Shown here one piece after another: positions 39,762 to 48,219 of a stretch of DNA of 64,000 nt. Location: the NCBI GenBank assembly GCA_964400515.1, contig CAYNTJ010000007.1, forward strand, positions 1-64,000. Reading direction: 5' to 3'. The DNA comes from JAAYHV01 sp964400515 (GTDB lineage Bacteria; Bacillota; Clostridia; Peptostreptococcales; Anaerovoracaceae). The position numbers and the translations under genes are program-made. Each line of letters begins with the position of its first letter. Within the stretch, counting starts at the first letter, position 1. Under the pieces are notes generated by a model. That model had not been told where the DNA came from. It saw only the letters and a list, made by a program, of their open reading frames with translations, and ran no database searches.

Positions 39762-41426
39762 ATGAAAGCTGAAAGCATTAGAGTATTAGCAAATCCAAAA
39801 ACTAAATTGGAAACGGGTCTTGATTATGTTAAATCTAAAATTAATTTAAATACTCCCTATGGCAAGAAAAAATTAAAGGATATTAAGCCTTTTTTCCCCG
39901 GGGAGGAAGATGAACTTATAGAAGTTTTTGAAGACTTGGAGAATATGATTTCATTGGTTAATGAAAACGCTCAGAGGATAAATGCTTTATCTGAAATATT
40001 AATGGAGATAAAGGAAAACACCTACACCATAGAAAGAAGTGTGAACAGTACTTTATCGGTGGTTGAGATTTATGAAATCAAGTCATTACTTTTGCAGATG
40101 AAAAGTATTAATGGTATAATAGATTCGTTACGTAAAAATATACCTGAAAAATTCGTTTTGCATGATGTCACAGAATTGCTGGATGAGCTTGATCCGAGAA
40201 AGGATCGCTTAAACACTTTCTATATATATGATGAATTCTCGGAAAAGCTTAGGGATTTGAGGAAAGATAAGAGGGAATACGAAAAACAGATTCGTAGGGT
40301 CTCTAAACGAAAGCGCGATGAGATAAAAGAAGAATTCGGGTTAATGCTTACACCTAAATTTGATATATGTGTTAACAAAAAAAGTGAGGATTATGCTATT
40401 GTAAAAAGCATACCTGATTTAGAGGTGATTGCAGAAGACTATATGTCAGTAACCTTTATGTTAAAGACGCAGCCCGAGGTATATGACATACAAGAAAAGG
40501 TAGAGGACATAAACACCGAAATAGACATGGAAGAAGCTATAGTAAGGGAAAGATTGTCCCATACCATAGGAAAGTATAAAGATATTTTACTGGATAATTG
40601 CAGTAGGATCGGAGACATGGATTTTTCCATGGGTAAAGCTCAATATGCGATTAAGAATAACTGTGTAAAACCGGAAATAGTTAAGGAACACATGGTTTGC
40701 TATGAGAATGCCAGACATCTTCAGGTGGAGGATATCTTAAAAAAGAAGAATGGTAGATATTGTCCGGTAAGTCTTGAGCTTAATCAAGGAGTAACATGTA
40801 TAACAGGAGCTAATATGGGGGGTAAAACCATTTCCCTTAAGCTCAGCGGTTTGATACCGATAATGGCCCAATACGGTTTCTTTGTTCCTTGCGAAAAGGC
40901 AAAAATCGGTTTATCAAATTATATACAGATATTAATCGGAGACAGCCAATCGGTGGTTAGAGGCTTATCAAGCTTTGGCAGCGAAATGGAAGAGTTAAAA
41001 GAAATATTTGACAGAAGCAAGGACAGGTCTTTGATACTGATAGATGAAATTGCAAACGGAACTAATCCTATAGAAGGCTTGGCCCTTACAAAAAGTGTAG
41101 TTGATTATTTGCTGGAAAAGCCTTACATAACCCTTATAACTACTCATTTTGAATCGGTAACTTCAAACAGAAGGGTTAAAAACTTCCAGGTAAGGGGCCT
41201 GGCAGATGCAGATTTTAACAAGCTTAACAGCGAGATACATTACGCCAAAAAGCTTGAGAGAATAAATATTATACAAAAGTATATGGACTATAGGCTAAGC
41301 CCTATAGAGAACCAAGGTGAAGTGCCTAAAGATGCTCTTAATATTGCTAGAATGCTTGGCATAAATAGCGAAATCATAGAGAGGGCGAAAGAATATATTA
41401 GTAAGGAGAAAAAAGATGAAGAGTAA
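39762..41426 (+). CDS. kamC: KamC, MutS-like ATPase of the lysine aminomutase operon
   Basis: 554 aa. The C-terminal 220 residues form a MutS-type ATPase: Walker A TGANMGGKTISLKL, the SSFGSEMEEL signature loop, Walker B SLILIDEIANGTNPIEG and TTHFESV. The N-terminal part has helical lever/clamp character, and the mismatch-recognition domain of MutS is absent, so a DNA-repair role is unlikely. It is found in lysine operons beside kamB and the aminomutase, where a reactivase or assembly role is plausible. Its stop overlaps the kamD start by eleven bases. Confidence 0.88.
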   Translation: MKAESIRVLANPKTKLETGLDYVKSKINLNTPYGKKKLKDIKPFFPGEEDELIEVFEDLENMISLVNENAQRINALSEILMEIKENTYTIERSVNSTLSVVEIYEIKSLLLQMKSINGIIDSLRKNIPEKFVLHDVTELLDELDPRKDRLNTFYIYDEFSEKLRDLRKDKREYEKQIRRVSKRKRDEIKEEFGLMLTPKFDICVNKKSEDYAIVKSIPDLEVIAEDYMSVTFMLKTQPEVYDIQEKVEDINTEIDMEEAIVRERLSHTIGKYKDILLDNCSRIGDMDFSMGKAQYAIKNNCVKPEIVKEHMVCYENARHLQVEDILKKKNGRYCPVSLELNQGVTCITGANMGGKTISLKLSGLIPIMAQYGFFVPCEKAKIGLSNYIQILIGDSQSVVRGLSSFGSEMEELKEIFDRSKDRSLILIDEIANGTNPIEGLALTKSVVDYLLEKPYITLITTHFESVTSNRRVKNFQVRGLADADFNKLNSEIHYAKKLERINIIQKYMDYRLSPIENQGEVPKDALNIARMLGINSEIIERAKEYISKEKKDEE

Positions 41427-42972
41427 ATTAAATCTTGATCCAAAAGTAATCGATAGTGCTCGTCAACATGCGGCAAATATTGCCCATAGCATGCAGGACT
41501 TTATCGACAGACACACTACTGTAAGTACAGAAAGAACAGTACTTAGACTTTTAGGCGTGGATGGAGTAGACGATGTGGAAACTCCACTTCCTAACGTGGT
41601 AGTAGATCAGATTAAGGAAGCAGGTGGTCTTCCAAGAGGAGTAGCTTACTGGATGGGTAATGCTATGGTACAAACCGGTTTAACAGCACAGGAAATTGCA
41701 GAAAAAATGGGTAAAGGTGAATTGGATATCACCAAGCTTGAAACTGCAAGTCCGGAAGAAGCACAAGCTGCTATAAAGCCTGCTGTTTTAGAGTCTTTGA
41801 AGATTATCAGAGGACAAACAAAGGCTAGAGAAGAGTATTTGGAAAGACTTGGAGAATCTAGACAGCCATATTGCTATGTAATCGTAGCTACCGGTAACAT
41901 TTATGAAGACGTAGTTCAAGCCCAGGCTGCTGCAAGACAGGGTGCAGACATTATTGCTGTTATCAGAACTACTGCACAGTCATTACTTGACTATGTTCCT
42001 TATGGACCTACGACCGAAGGTTTTGGCGGAACATATGCTACTCAGGAAAATTTCAGAATTATGAGAAAAGCATTGGATGAGGTTGGAGAAGAAGTAGGCA
42101 GATACATTAGATTATGTAACTATTCTTCCGGTTTATGCATGGCAGAAATAGCTGCTATGGGTGCACTTGAAAGATTAGACGTAATGTTAAACGATGCTCT
42201 TTATGGAATTCTATTTAGAGATATCAACATGCAGAGAACTTTGGTAGACCAATATTTCTCAAGAATAATCATCGGATACTGCGGAATCATATTTAACTCA
42301 GGTGAAGATAACTATCTAACAACTGATGATGCTTATGAAGCAGCACACACTGTACTTGCTTCTCAGCTAATTAATGAGCAGTTTGCAGTGGTTGCTAATA
42401 TCGAAGAATGGCAGATGGGTCTTGGTCACGCATTTGAGATGGAACCTACAATTGAAAACGGTTTCCTATATGAATTGGCTCAGGCTATTATGGCCAGAGA
42501 AATTTTCCCTAACGCATCACTTAAATATATGCCACCTACTAAGTATATGACAGGTAATATCTTTAAAGGTCATGTACAGGATGCATTGTTTAATTTGATA
42601 GCAGTATGGTCAGGACAATCATTACAATTATTAGGTATGCTTACAGAAGCTATACATACACCACATATGCATGATAGATATTTATCTATTGAAAATGCAA
42701 AATATATCTTTAATAATGCCAGAGACATTGGAAGCGAAGTAACTTTCAAAGAAGACGGTATTATTCAAAAGAGAGCTCAGTTTGTACTTGAAGAAGCGGA
42801 TAAACTTCTTGCAGATATCGAAGAAGAGGGATTATTCTCAACTATCGAAAAAGGTAAATTTGCCGGAGTTAAGAGACCATATGAAGGTGGTAAAGGTCTT
42901 GAAGGTGTATGCCTTAAGGATGAATACTACTTCAATCCGTTCATTTCATTAATGTTAGGAGGTGCAAAATAA
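41416..42972 (+). CDS. kamD: D-lysine / beta-lysine 5,6-aminomutase alpha subunit
   Basis: Large subunit of the adenosylcobalamin- and PLP-dependent mutase that moves the terminal amino group of beta-lysine (or D-lysine). 518 aa. It shows GGLPRGVAYWMGNAMVQTGL, YGPTTEGFGGTYATQENFR and MNLCNYSSGLCMAEIAAM-type blocks (RLCNYSSGLCMAE) of the KamD family. It is coupled to kamC by an overlap and to kamE by one shared base. Strongly optimised codons. Confidence 0.96.
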   Translation: MKSKLNLDPKVIDSARQHAANIAHSMQDFIDRHTTVSTERTVLRLLGVDGVDDVETPLPNVVVDQIKEAGGLPRGVAYWMGNAMVQTGLTAQEIAEKMGKGELDITKLETASPEEAQAAIKPAVLESLKIIRGQTKAREEYLERLGESRQPYCYVIVATGNIYEDVVQAQAAARQGADIIAVIRTTAQSLLDYVPYGPTTEGFGGTYATQENFRIMRKALDEVGEEVGRYIRLCNYSSGLCMAEIAAMGALERLDVMLNDALYGILFRDINMQRTLVDQYFSRIIIGYCGIIFNSGEDNYLTTDDAYEAAHTVLASQLINEQFAVVANIEEWQMGLGHAFEMEPTIENGFLYELAQAIMAREIFPNASLKYMPPTKYMTGNIFKGHVQDALFNLIAVWSGQSLQLLGMLTEAIHTPHMHDRYLSIENAKYIFNNARDIGSEVTFKEDGIIQKRAQFVLEEADKLLADIEEEGLFSTIEKGKFAGVKRPYEGGKGLEGVCLKDEYYFNPFISLMLGGAK

Positions 42973-43742
42973 TGGCTAAATGTGAAACTGCTAATACAAC
43001 TGTAGATTTAACAAAGGTTAAACCTTACGGTGATACAATGAATGATGGACAGATGGAAATGGCTTTTACTTTACCTGTACCATATGGTGTAGAAGCTGAT
43101 GAAGCTGCACGTCAATTAGTAAAGAAAATGGGATGTGAAGAACCAAGTGTTGTTTATTCCCACGATATGGGCGGCGGATATACTTTCTTCGTAGTATACG
43201 GAAAATGTCAGCACACTGTTGATTATTCAAATATACACGTTGCAAAGGTTGAAACCGATGTAATGGAGAGAGAAGAATGCGGTCAGTACATTGAAGACAA
43301 TATCAAAAGAGATGTTGTTATAGTAGGTGCTACCACCGGATTTGATGCGCATACTGTAGGTATCGATGCTATTATTAACATGAAGGGATTCCATGGACAC
43401 TTTGGTCTTGAAAGATTCAAAAATGTTGTAGCATTAAATATGGGTTCACAGGTTCCTAATGAAGAGCTTATTGCAAAAGCTAAGGAAATTAATGCTGATG
43501 CCATATTGGTATCACAAACTGTAACTCAAAAAGATATACATATTCAAAATCTAACTGAAATGGTTGAGCTAATGGAAGCTGAAGGTTTAAGAGATAAGAT
43601 GCTGCTTCTTTGCGGAGGTCCTCGTATTTCTCACGAATTAGCTCAGGAACTAGGTTATGATGCTGGATTTGGACCTCATACTTATGCAGAACATGTATGT
43701 TCTTACATAATTACTGAGATCGTAAAGAGAGGCAGAATATAG
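42972..43742 (+). CDS. kamE: D-lysine / beta-lysine 5,6-aminomutase beta subunit
   Basis: 256-aa cobalamin-binding subunit. The base-off B12 motif DxHxxG is present as FDAHTVG (D125, H127). The lysine that forms the internal PLP aldimine in this enzyme corresponds to K138 in INMKGFHGHFGLERFK. The C-terminus carries VSQTVTQKDIHIQNLTEM and LLCGGPRI. It needs adenosylcobalamin; a cobalamin adenosyltransferase gene lies at 55203 in this window. Confidence 0.97.
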   Translation: MAKCETANTTVDLTKVKPYGDTMNDGQMEMAFTLPVPYGVEADEAARQLVKKMGCEEPSVVYSHDMGGGYTFFVVYGKCQHTVDYSNIHVAKVETDVMEREECGQYIEDNIKRDVVIVGATTGFDAHTVGIDAIINMKGFHGHFGLERFKNVVALNMGSQVPNEELIAKAKEINADAILVSQTVTQKDIHIQNLTEMVELMEAEGLRDKMLLLCGGPRISHELAQELGYDAGFGPHTYAEHVCSYIITEIVKRGRI

Positions 43743-43782
43743 TTTCTCATCAAAATATAGAAAAGGAAGGGTAACATTTAAT

Positions 43783-44478
43783 ATGACTATTAAACTGAAG
43801 ACTGCTCAAGAAGCAATCGCCGGCCTTCAAGATGGTATGACGATCATGGTATCCGGATTTTTAGGAACAGGTTCTCCTGAAATCCTTATGGATGCAATAT
43901 TAGAAAAAGGTGTTAAACACCTTACTGTAATAGGTAATGATGGTGGACTACCTAGAGGTTGGTACAATGAATATGACACACCGCGTGGTATAGGTAAATT
44001 ACTGGACGCAGGAGTTGTGGATCACATAATCGCATCTCATGTAGGCGTAAATCCACTAATCGGTAAAGGTATCGTGGCCGGAACTTTGGAATGTACTTTA
44101 GTACCACAAGGATCTTTGGCTGAAAAAATTAGAGCTGGTAATTTTGGACTTGGGGGTGTTCTTACACCTACAGGAGTCGGTACTTTAGCAGCTGAAGGAA
44201 AGATGCAAATCGAAGTAGATGGCAAAATGTATTTACTGGAAAAACCATTAAGAGCAGACTATTCTTTCTGTAGAGCTTCAGTTTGTGATGAGTTTGGTAA
44301 CTTCTTATGTAATAAAGCGACTAAAAACTTTAACTACCTAATGGCAGGAGCAGCTGATCATAATATCATTGCTACTGAAAGATTGGTTAAAGAAGGAGAA
44401 CTGGATCCCGATGTATTCCAACATTCAGGCGTTTTAGTTGACACAATAGTGGAAGGAGAAAAGCAATGGCAGATTTAA
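43783..44478 (+). CDS. atoD: 3-oxoacid/acetoacetate CoA-transferase subunit A (first pair)
   Basis: 231-aa alpha subunit that, with the next gene, moves CoA between butyryl-CoA and acetoacetate, recovering the acetoacetate made in lysine cleavage and releasing butyrate. The family I block GMTIMVSGFLGTGSPEILMDAI and the glycine run NFGLGGVLTPTGVGTLAAEG are visible. Optimal codons like the kam genes. It overlaps subunit B by 13 bases. Confidence 0.92.
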   Translation: MTIKLKTAQEAIAGLQDGMTIMVSGFLGTGSPEILMDAILEKGVKHLTVIGNDGGLPRGWYNEYDTPRGIGKLLDAGVVDHIIASHVGVNPLIGKGIVAGTLECTLVPQGSLAEKIRAGNFGLGGVLTPTGVGTLAAEGKMQIEVDGKMYLLEKPLRADYSFCRASVCDEFGNFLCNKATKNFNYLMAGAADHNIIATERLVKEGELDPDVFQHSGVLVDTIVEGEKQWQI

Positions 44479-45143
44479 AAGCTAGAATCGCAAAGAGATG
44501 CGCAAAAGAGTTTAAAGATGGATATGTTGCTAACCTAGGAATAGGTCTTCCTACTTTGGTTGGTGGTTATTTACCTGAAGGTGTTCATATCACTATTCAA
44601 TCTGAGAATGGTTTTACAGGATTAGAGGGAGTTGTTGATAGAGGAGACGAAAACGTTGAAATAATAAATGCCGGTGGTGCATATGTAAAAGCATCCCCAA
44701 GGGTAAACTATTTTGACAGTGCTACATCCTTTGGAATAATAAGGGGTGGTCATGTGGATGCAACAGTACTAGGTGCTATGCAGGTTGATGAAAAGGGTAA
44801 CTTGGCAAACTGGATTATTCCCGGCAAGATGTATGCGGGAATGGGTGGTGCCATGGACCTTGTGGTAGGAGCAAAGGAAGTAATCATTGCTATGCTGCAT
44901 ACACAATTCAACAAAAAGACCGGTGAATCAAGTCCTAAAATTTTAAAGGAATGCACACTTCCCCTTACTGCAGTTGGAGTAGTGGATTTAATCATTACCG
45001 AGATGTGTGTAATTGAAGTTACTGAGGAAGGATTGCTGCTTACTGAAGTACATCCTGATTATACTGTTGATGATGTTATTGCGGCAACAGCTGCTCGTCT
45101 AATAGTAAGCCCTAATCTAAAAGCTTACGATGTTACTGAATAG
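44466..45143 (+). CDS. atoA: 3-oxoacid/acetoacetate CoA-transferase subunit B (first pair)
   Basis: 225-aa beta subunit. The catalytic glutamate lies in the SENGFTGLEG motif (family pattern SENG). YVANLGIGLPTLVGGYL opens the domain and LANWIIPGKMYAGMGGAMDL is conserved. The terminator that follows closes the lysine operon. Confidence 0.92.
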   Translation: MADLKARIAKRCAKEFKDGYVANLGIGLPTLVGGYLPEGVHITIQSENGFTGLEGVVDRGDENVEIINAGGAYVKASPRVNYFDSATSFGIIRGGHVDATVLGAMQVDEKGNLANWIIPGKMYAGMGGAMDLVVGAKEVIIAMLHTQFNKKTGESSPKILKECTLPLTAVGVVDLIITEMCVIEVTEEGLLLTEVHPDYTVDDVIAATAARLIVSPNLKAYDVTE

Positions 45144-45153
45144 TATTAATGTT

Positions 45154-45181
45154 AAAGAGGCGATTAATCGCCTCTTTTTTT
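45154..45181 (+). terminator. terminator of the kam-ato operon
   Basis: 12-bp stem AAAGAGGCGATT / AATCGCCTCTTT with almost no loop beyond the centre, and a T run. Confidence 0.92.
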
Positions 45182-45464
45182 ATGCATATTTTTCATATTT
45201 AGGGCATAAATTGTAGAAAGTATTTTGTATTTAGTATAAATATTCTAAATAGTTGGGTTTTATTGCAGTGACTAGCTATAAATGCTATACTTAAGAATAT
45301 TATACATTTAGAAAGAATATACATTTAATATTCAGAAGAGTGGGTATATATGACATAATAAAAGGTTGATTAATGCCAATATTTATGGTGGGACGAAATA
45401 TTGCCTTTTATCGATTAGTAAAACATTTATTAGGAATTGATTTAAAAGGGAAAGGTGATTTAAT
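45182..45464. other. AT-rich control region of the second atoD-atoA pair
   Basis: No open frame with a ribosome site until 45465. Contains an inverted repeat CAATATTT / AAATATTG (45377-45403, 11-base loop) and a shorter ATTTAG / CTAAAT repeat near 45232-45253. The TGAACC-type palindrome of the lysine genes was not found here. Confidence 0.45.
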
Positions 45465-46160
45465 ATGGCAAGTAAAATAAAGACTGCTCAGGAAGCTATT
45501 GCAGGTCTTGAAGATGGTATGTCAGTGATGATTGGAGGCTTTATGGCAACGGGCACTCCCGAGATTTTAATCGATGCCATAATCGAAAAAGGTGTTAAAC
45601 ATCTTACGGTTATATGCAATGACGGAGGCCTACCAAAAGGATGGTATAACGATTATGATACCGCCAGGGGCACGGGAAAGCTTCTGGAAGCAGGAGTAAT
45701 TGATCACTTAATTGCTTCCCATGTGGGCTTAACTCCTTTAGTAGGTAAAGGTGTAATTGAAGGCACTATGAAATGTACTTTGATTCCCCAAGGCTCATTG
45801 GTTGAGAAGATAAGGGCAGGAAATTTTGGATTAGGCGGATTTCTAACACCCACAGGGTTGGGTACTGTAGCGGCCGAGGGGAAAATGCAAATAGAGGTAG
45901 ACGGCAAGATGTATGTGTTGGAAAAACCCCTAAGAGCAGATTATTCTTTATGCAGAGCTTCGGTTTGTGATGAGTTTGGGAATCTTTTATGCAGCAAAAC
46001 AACCAAAAACTTTAATTACTTAATGATAGGCGCAGCTGATCATAATATAATTGCCACCGAGAGATTGGTAAAAGTCGGAGAACTGGATCCCGATGTATTC
46101 CAACATTCGGGGGTGTTGGTGGATACTATAGTGGAAGGAGAAAAACCATGGCAGATTTAA
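45465..46160 (+). CDS. atoD: 3-oxoacid/acetoacetate CoA-transferase subunit A (second pair)
   Basis: 231 aa, same length as the gene at 43783 and very similar along its whole length (differences such as MIGGFMATGTPEIL for MVSGFLGTGSPEIL). It is a tandem duplicate that has drifted, with plainer codon use and its own upstream region. Substrate range may differ from the first pair. AAAGGTGAT precedes the ATG. Confidence 0.9.
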   Translation: MASKIKTAQEAIAGLEDGMSVMIGGFMATGTPEILIDAIIEKGVKHLTVICNDGGLPKGWYNDYDTARGTGKLLEAGVIDHLIASHVGLTPLVGKGVIEGTMKCTLIPQGSLVEKIRAGNFGLGGFLTPTGLGTVAAEGKMQIEVDGKMYVLEKPLRADYSLCRASVCDEFGNLLCSKTTKNFNYLMIGAADHNIIATERLVKVGELDPDVFQHSGVLVDTIVEGEKPWQI

Positions 46161-46825
46161 AAACAAGAATCGCAAAAAGATGTGCGAAGGAATTTAAAGA
46201 TGGTTATGTTGCTAATCTGGGCATAGGTTTACCTACAATGGTTAGCAGTTATTTGCCAAAGGATGTACACATAACGCTCCAATCGGAAAACGGATTCACA
46301 GGCCTTGAGGGGGCATGTGCAAGAGGCGAAGAAGATGTGGATATAATTAATGCCGGTGGCGGTTATGTCAAGGCGGCAGCCAGAGTAAACTATTTTGACA
46401 GTGCCACTTCCTTTGGAATAATAAGGGGTGGTCATGTGGATGCCACAGTGCTAGGGGCTATGCAGGTAGATGAAAAAGGAAATTTGGCAAACTGGATCAT
46501 TCCGGGCAAGATGTATGCGGGAATGGGCGGAGCCATGGATCTTGTGGTGGGAGCAAAGGAAGTTATTATTGCGATGCTTCATCAACAGGTCAATAAAAAA
46601 ACCGGAGATGCAAAACCAAAGATATTGAAAGAATGTACACTTCCCCTTACTGCGGTGGGAGTGGTAGACTTAATTGTGACGGAAATGTGCGTTATTAAGG
46701 TTACCGATAAAGGCTTATTGCTAACTGAAGTTCATCCTGATTATACATTAGAAGAAGTCATAGCGGCTACTGAAGCGAAGCTTATAATAAGTCCTGATTT
46801 GAAGGCATATGATATAAGTGAATAA
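46148..46825 (+). CDS. atoA: 3-oxoacid/acetoacetate CoA-transferase subunit B (second pair)
   Basis: 225 aa with the catalytic SENGFTGLEG motif intact, so the duplicate is probably active. A short variable stretch (GACARGEEDVDIINAGG here, GVVDRGDENVEIINAGG in the first copy) and the C-terminus differ most. It overlaps its partner by 13 bases exactly as in the first pair, showing that the pair was duplicated as a unit. Confidence 0.9.
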   Translation: MADLKTRIAKRCAKEFKDGYVANLGIGLPTMVSSYLPKDVHITLQSENGFTGLEGACARGEEDVDIINAGGGYVKAAARVNYFDSATSFGIIRGGHVDATVLGAMQVDEKGNLANWIIPGKMYAGMGGAMDLVVGAKEVIIAMLHQQVNKKTGDAKPKILKECTLPLTAVGVVDLIVTEMCVIKVTDKGLLLTEVHPDYTLEEVIAATEAKLIISPDLKAYDISE

Positions 46826-46832
46826 AATTAAC

Positions 46833-46859
46833 AAACAGAAGCATAAAGCTTCTGTTTTT
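46833..46859 (+). terminator. terminator of the second atoD-atoA pair
   Basis: AAACAGAAGC / GCTTCTGTTT with a 5-base loop and T run; the serpin gene starts 26 bases later. Confidence 0.9.
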
Positions 46860-46884
46860 GTGTACTGTTTTGGAGGTTTATGTG

Positions 46885-48177
46885 ATGAAGAAAAAAATAA
46901 TTGCAGTGTTATTGATAATTATGGTCCCACTAATTGTTGGATGCGGGAACAATAACGATACACTTAATATTGTAAAGGCAAATGAAATCAATGTTGAATT
47001 TGATTCGGATAGTTTGTCCCAAGATAATATTGATTCCCTAAATGAATACAGTATTGAGATGGCAAAGGAGCTTTTAAAGGAACATGAATCAGAGAATTTT
47101 GTAACCTCTCCGTTCTCCCTATGGATACCCCTTACGGCCCTTGGTAATGCCACAAATGAAGCTGCCCTCCACAAGCATTTGGAATCCCTGAAATTTAAAG
47201 GTAGTAATATGGAACAGATTAATGACTTTGCAGCAGGACTTCTATATAAGCTGAACAATGAAGATTACAGAGAGTATTGCAGGGAGAATAATATTGAATT
47301 CATTGACTCAATATATATTGCAAATGCCTTGTTTTTGAATAAAAAATATGAAGCAAAGGAAGACTTTGTAGATGTTTTCCATAACTACTATAAAGGGGCC
47401 ACTATGTTGGTGGATTTCGAAAGTGATGAAGCTAAGGATAGGGTTAATGAATGGGTATATGATAATACGGATGGCAATATTGAAGATATTGTAGATGAAT
47501 TTGATCCTAAAACAGTAGCGGCCTTGGCAAACACCATATATTTTAAGAGTACATGGGAAAAAGAATTTGACAAGGATATGAATGAGAGCAGACTTTTTTA
47601 TGGCGAAGGAGAAGAATCAGAAACGGAATTTATGGTAATGGATGGTGAACAAAGCTATTTTGTTCAGGATTACTATGAAGATGAGACATTACAAATGGTG
47701 GATTTTCCATATACAAATAATGCGGGGATGATGATAATACTTCCCAAAACTGCCAGTGCCTATGAGTTATTCATGAGTTTGGATTTGGATTATTTTAACA
47801 GAATAAACAGGGAAGCAAAGAGACTTAGCGGAAAGACATACTTACCTAAATTTAAAATAGAAAGCGGTGTTATGAATTTAATGGATGTTATGGAGGCCAT
47901 GGGAGTTCCTTTGCTTGACGGGTATATAGGTAGCTTGGTATATGCTGATAATGACTTATTTATATCCGATGCATACCAAAAAGCTATGATAGAGGTAAAC
48001 GAAGAAGGAACTACGGCGGCAGCGGCAACAATAGTTGAGATGATGGAAACTGCCATAGAGCCCGCTGAAAATGAGAACTTCCTAATGGATTGCAACAAGC
48101 CCTTTATATTCATTCTGTATGGAGATATGGATAATAGCAAGCAGATACTGTTTACGGGAATTGTTACTACACCTTAA
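46885..48177 (+). CDS. serpin-family lipoprotein
   Basis: A 430-aa serine-protease-inhibitor fold protein with a lipoprotein signal (KKKIIAVLLIIMVPLIVGC, lipobox IVGC), so it is anchored outside the membrane. Serpin landmarks are FVTSPFSLWIPLTALGNAT, ALANTIYFKSTWEKEF, MMIILPK and the hinge EVNEEGTTAAAAT before the reactive loop, then NKPFIFILYGD. The small-residue hinge predicts an inhibitory serpin. Target protease unknown. GGAGG is eight bases before the ATG. Confidence 0.92.
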   Translation: MKKKIIAVLLIIMVPLIVGCGNNNDTLNIVKANEINVEFDSDSLSQDNIDSLNEYSIEMAKELLKEHESENFVTSPFSLWIPLTALGNATNEAALHKHLESLKFKGSNMEQINDFAAGLLYKLNNEDYREYCRENNIEFIDSIYIANALFLNKKYEAKEDFVDVFHNYYKGATMLVDFESDEAKDRVNEWVYDNTDGNIEDIVDEFDPKTVAALANTIYFKSTWEKEFDKDMNESRLFYGEGEESETEFMVMDGEQSYFVQDYYEDETLQMVDFPYTNNAGMMIILPKTASAYELFMSLDLDYFNRINREAKRLSGKTYLPKFKIESGVMNLMDVMEAMGVPLLDGYIGSLVYADNDLFISDAYQKAMIEVNEEGTTAAAATIVEMMETAIEPAENENFLMDCNKPFIFILYGDMDNSKQILFTGIVTTP

Positions 48178-48186
48178 TTAATAAAT

Positions 48187-48214
48187 AAAGGCATATGCTG
48201 CGTCATATGCCTTT
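48187..48214. terminator. bidirectional terminator between serpin and AlaX-type genes
   Basis: AAAGGCATATG / CATATGCCTTT, 6-base loop, AT-rich on both sides, between converging stops. Confidence 0.85.
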
Positions 48215-48219
48215 AATAT

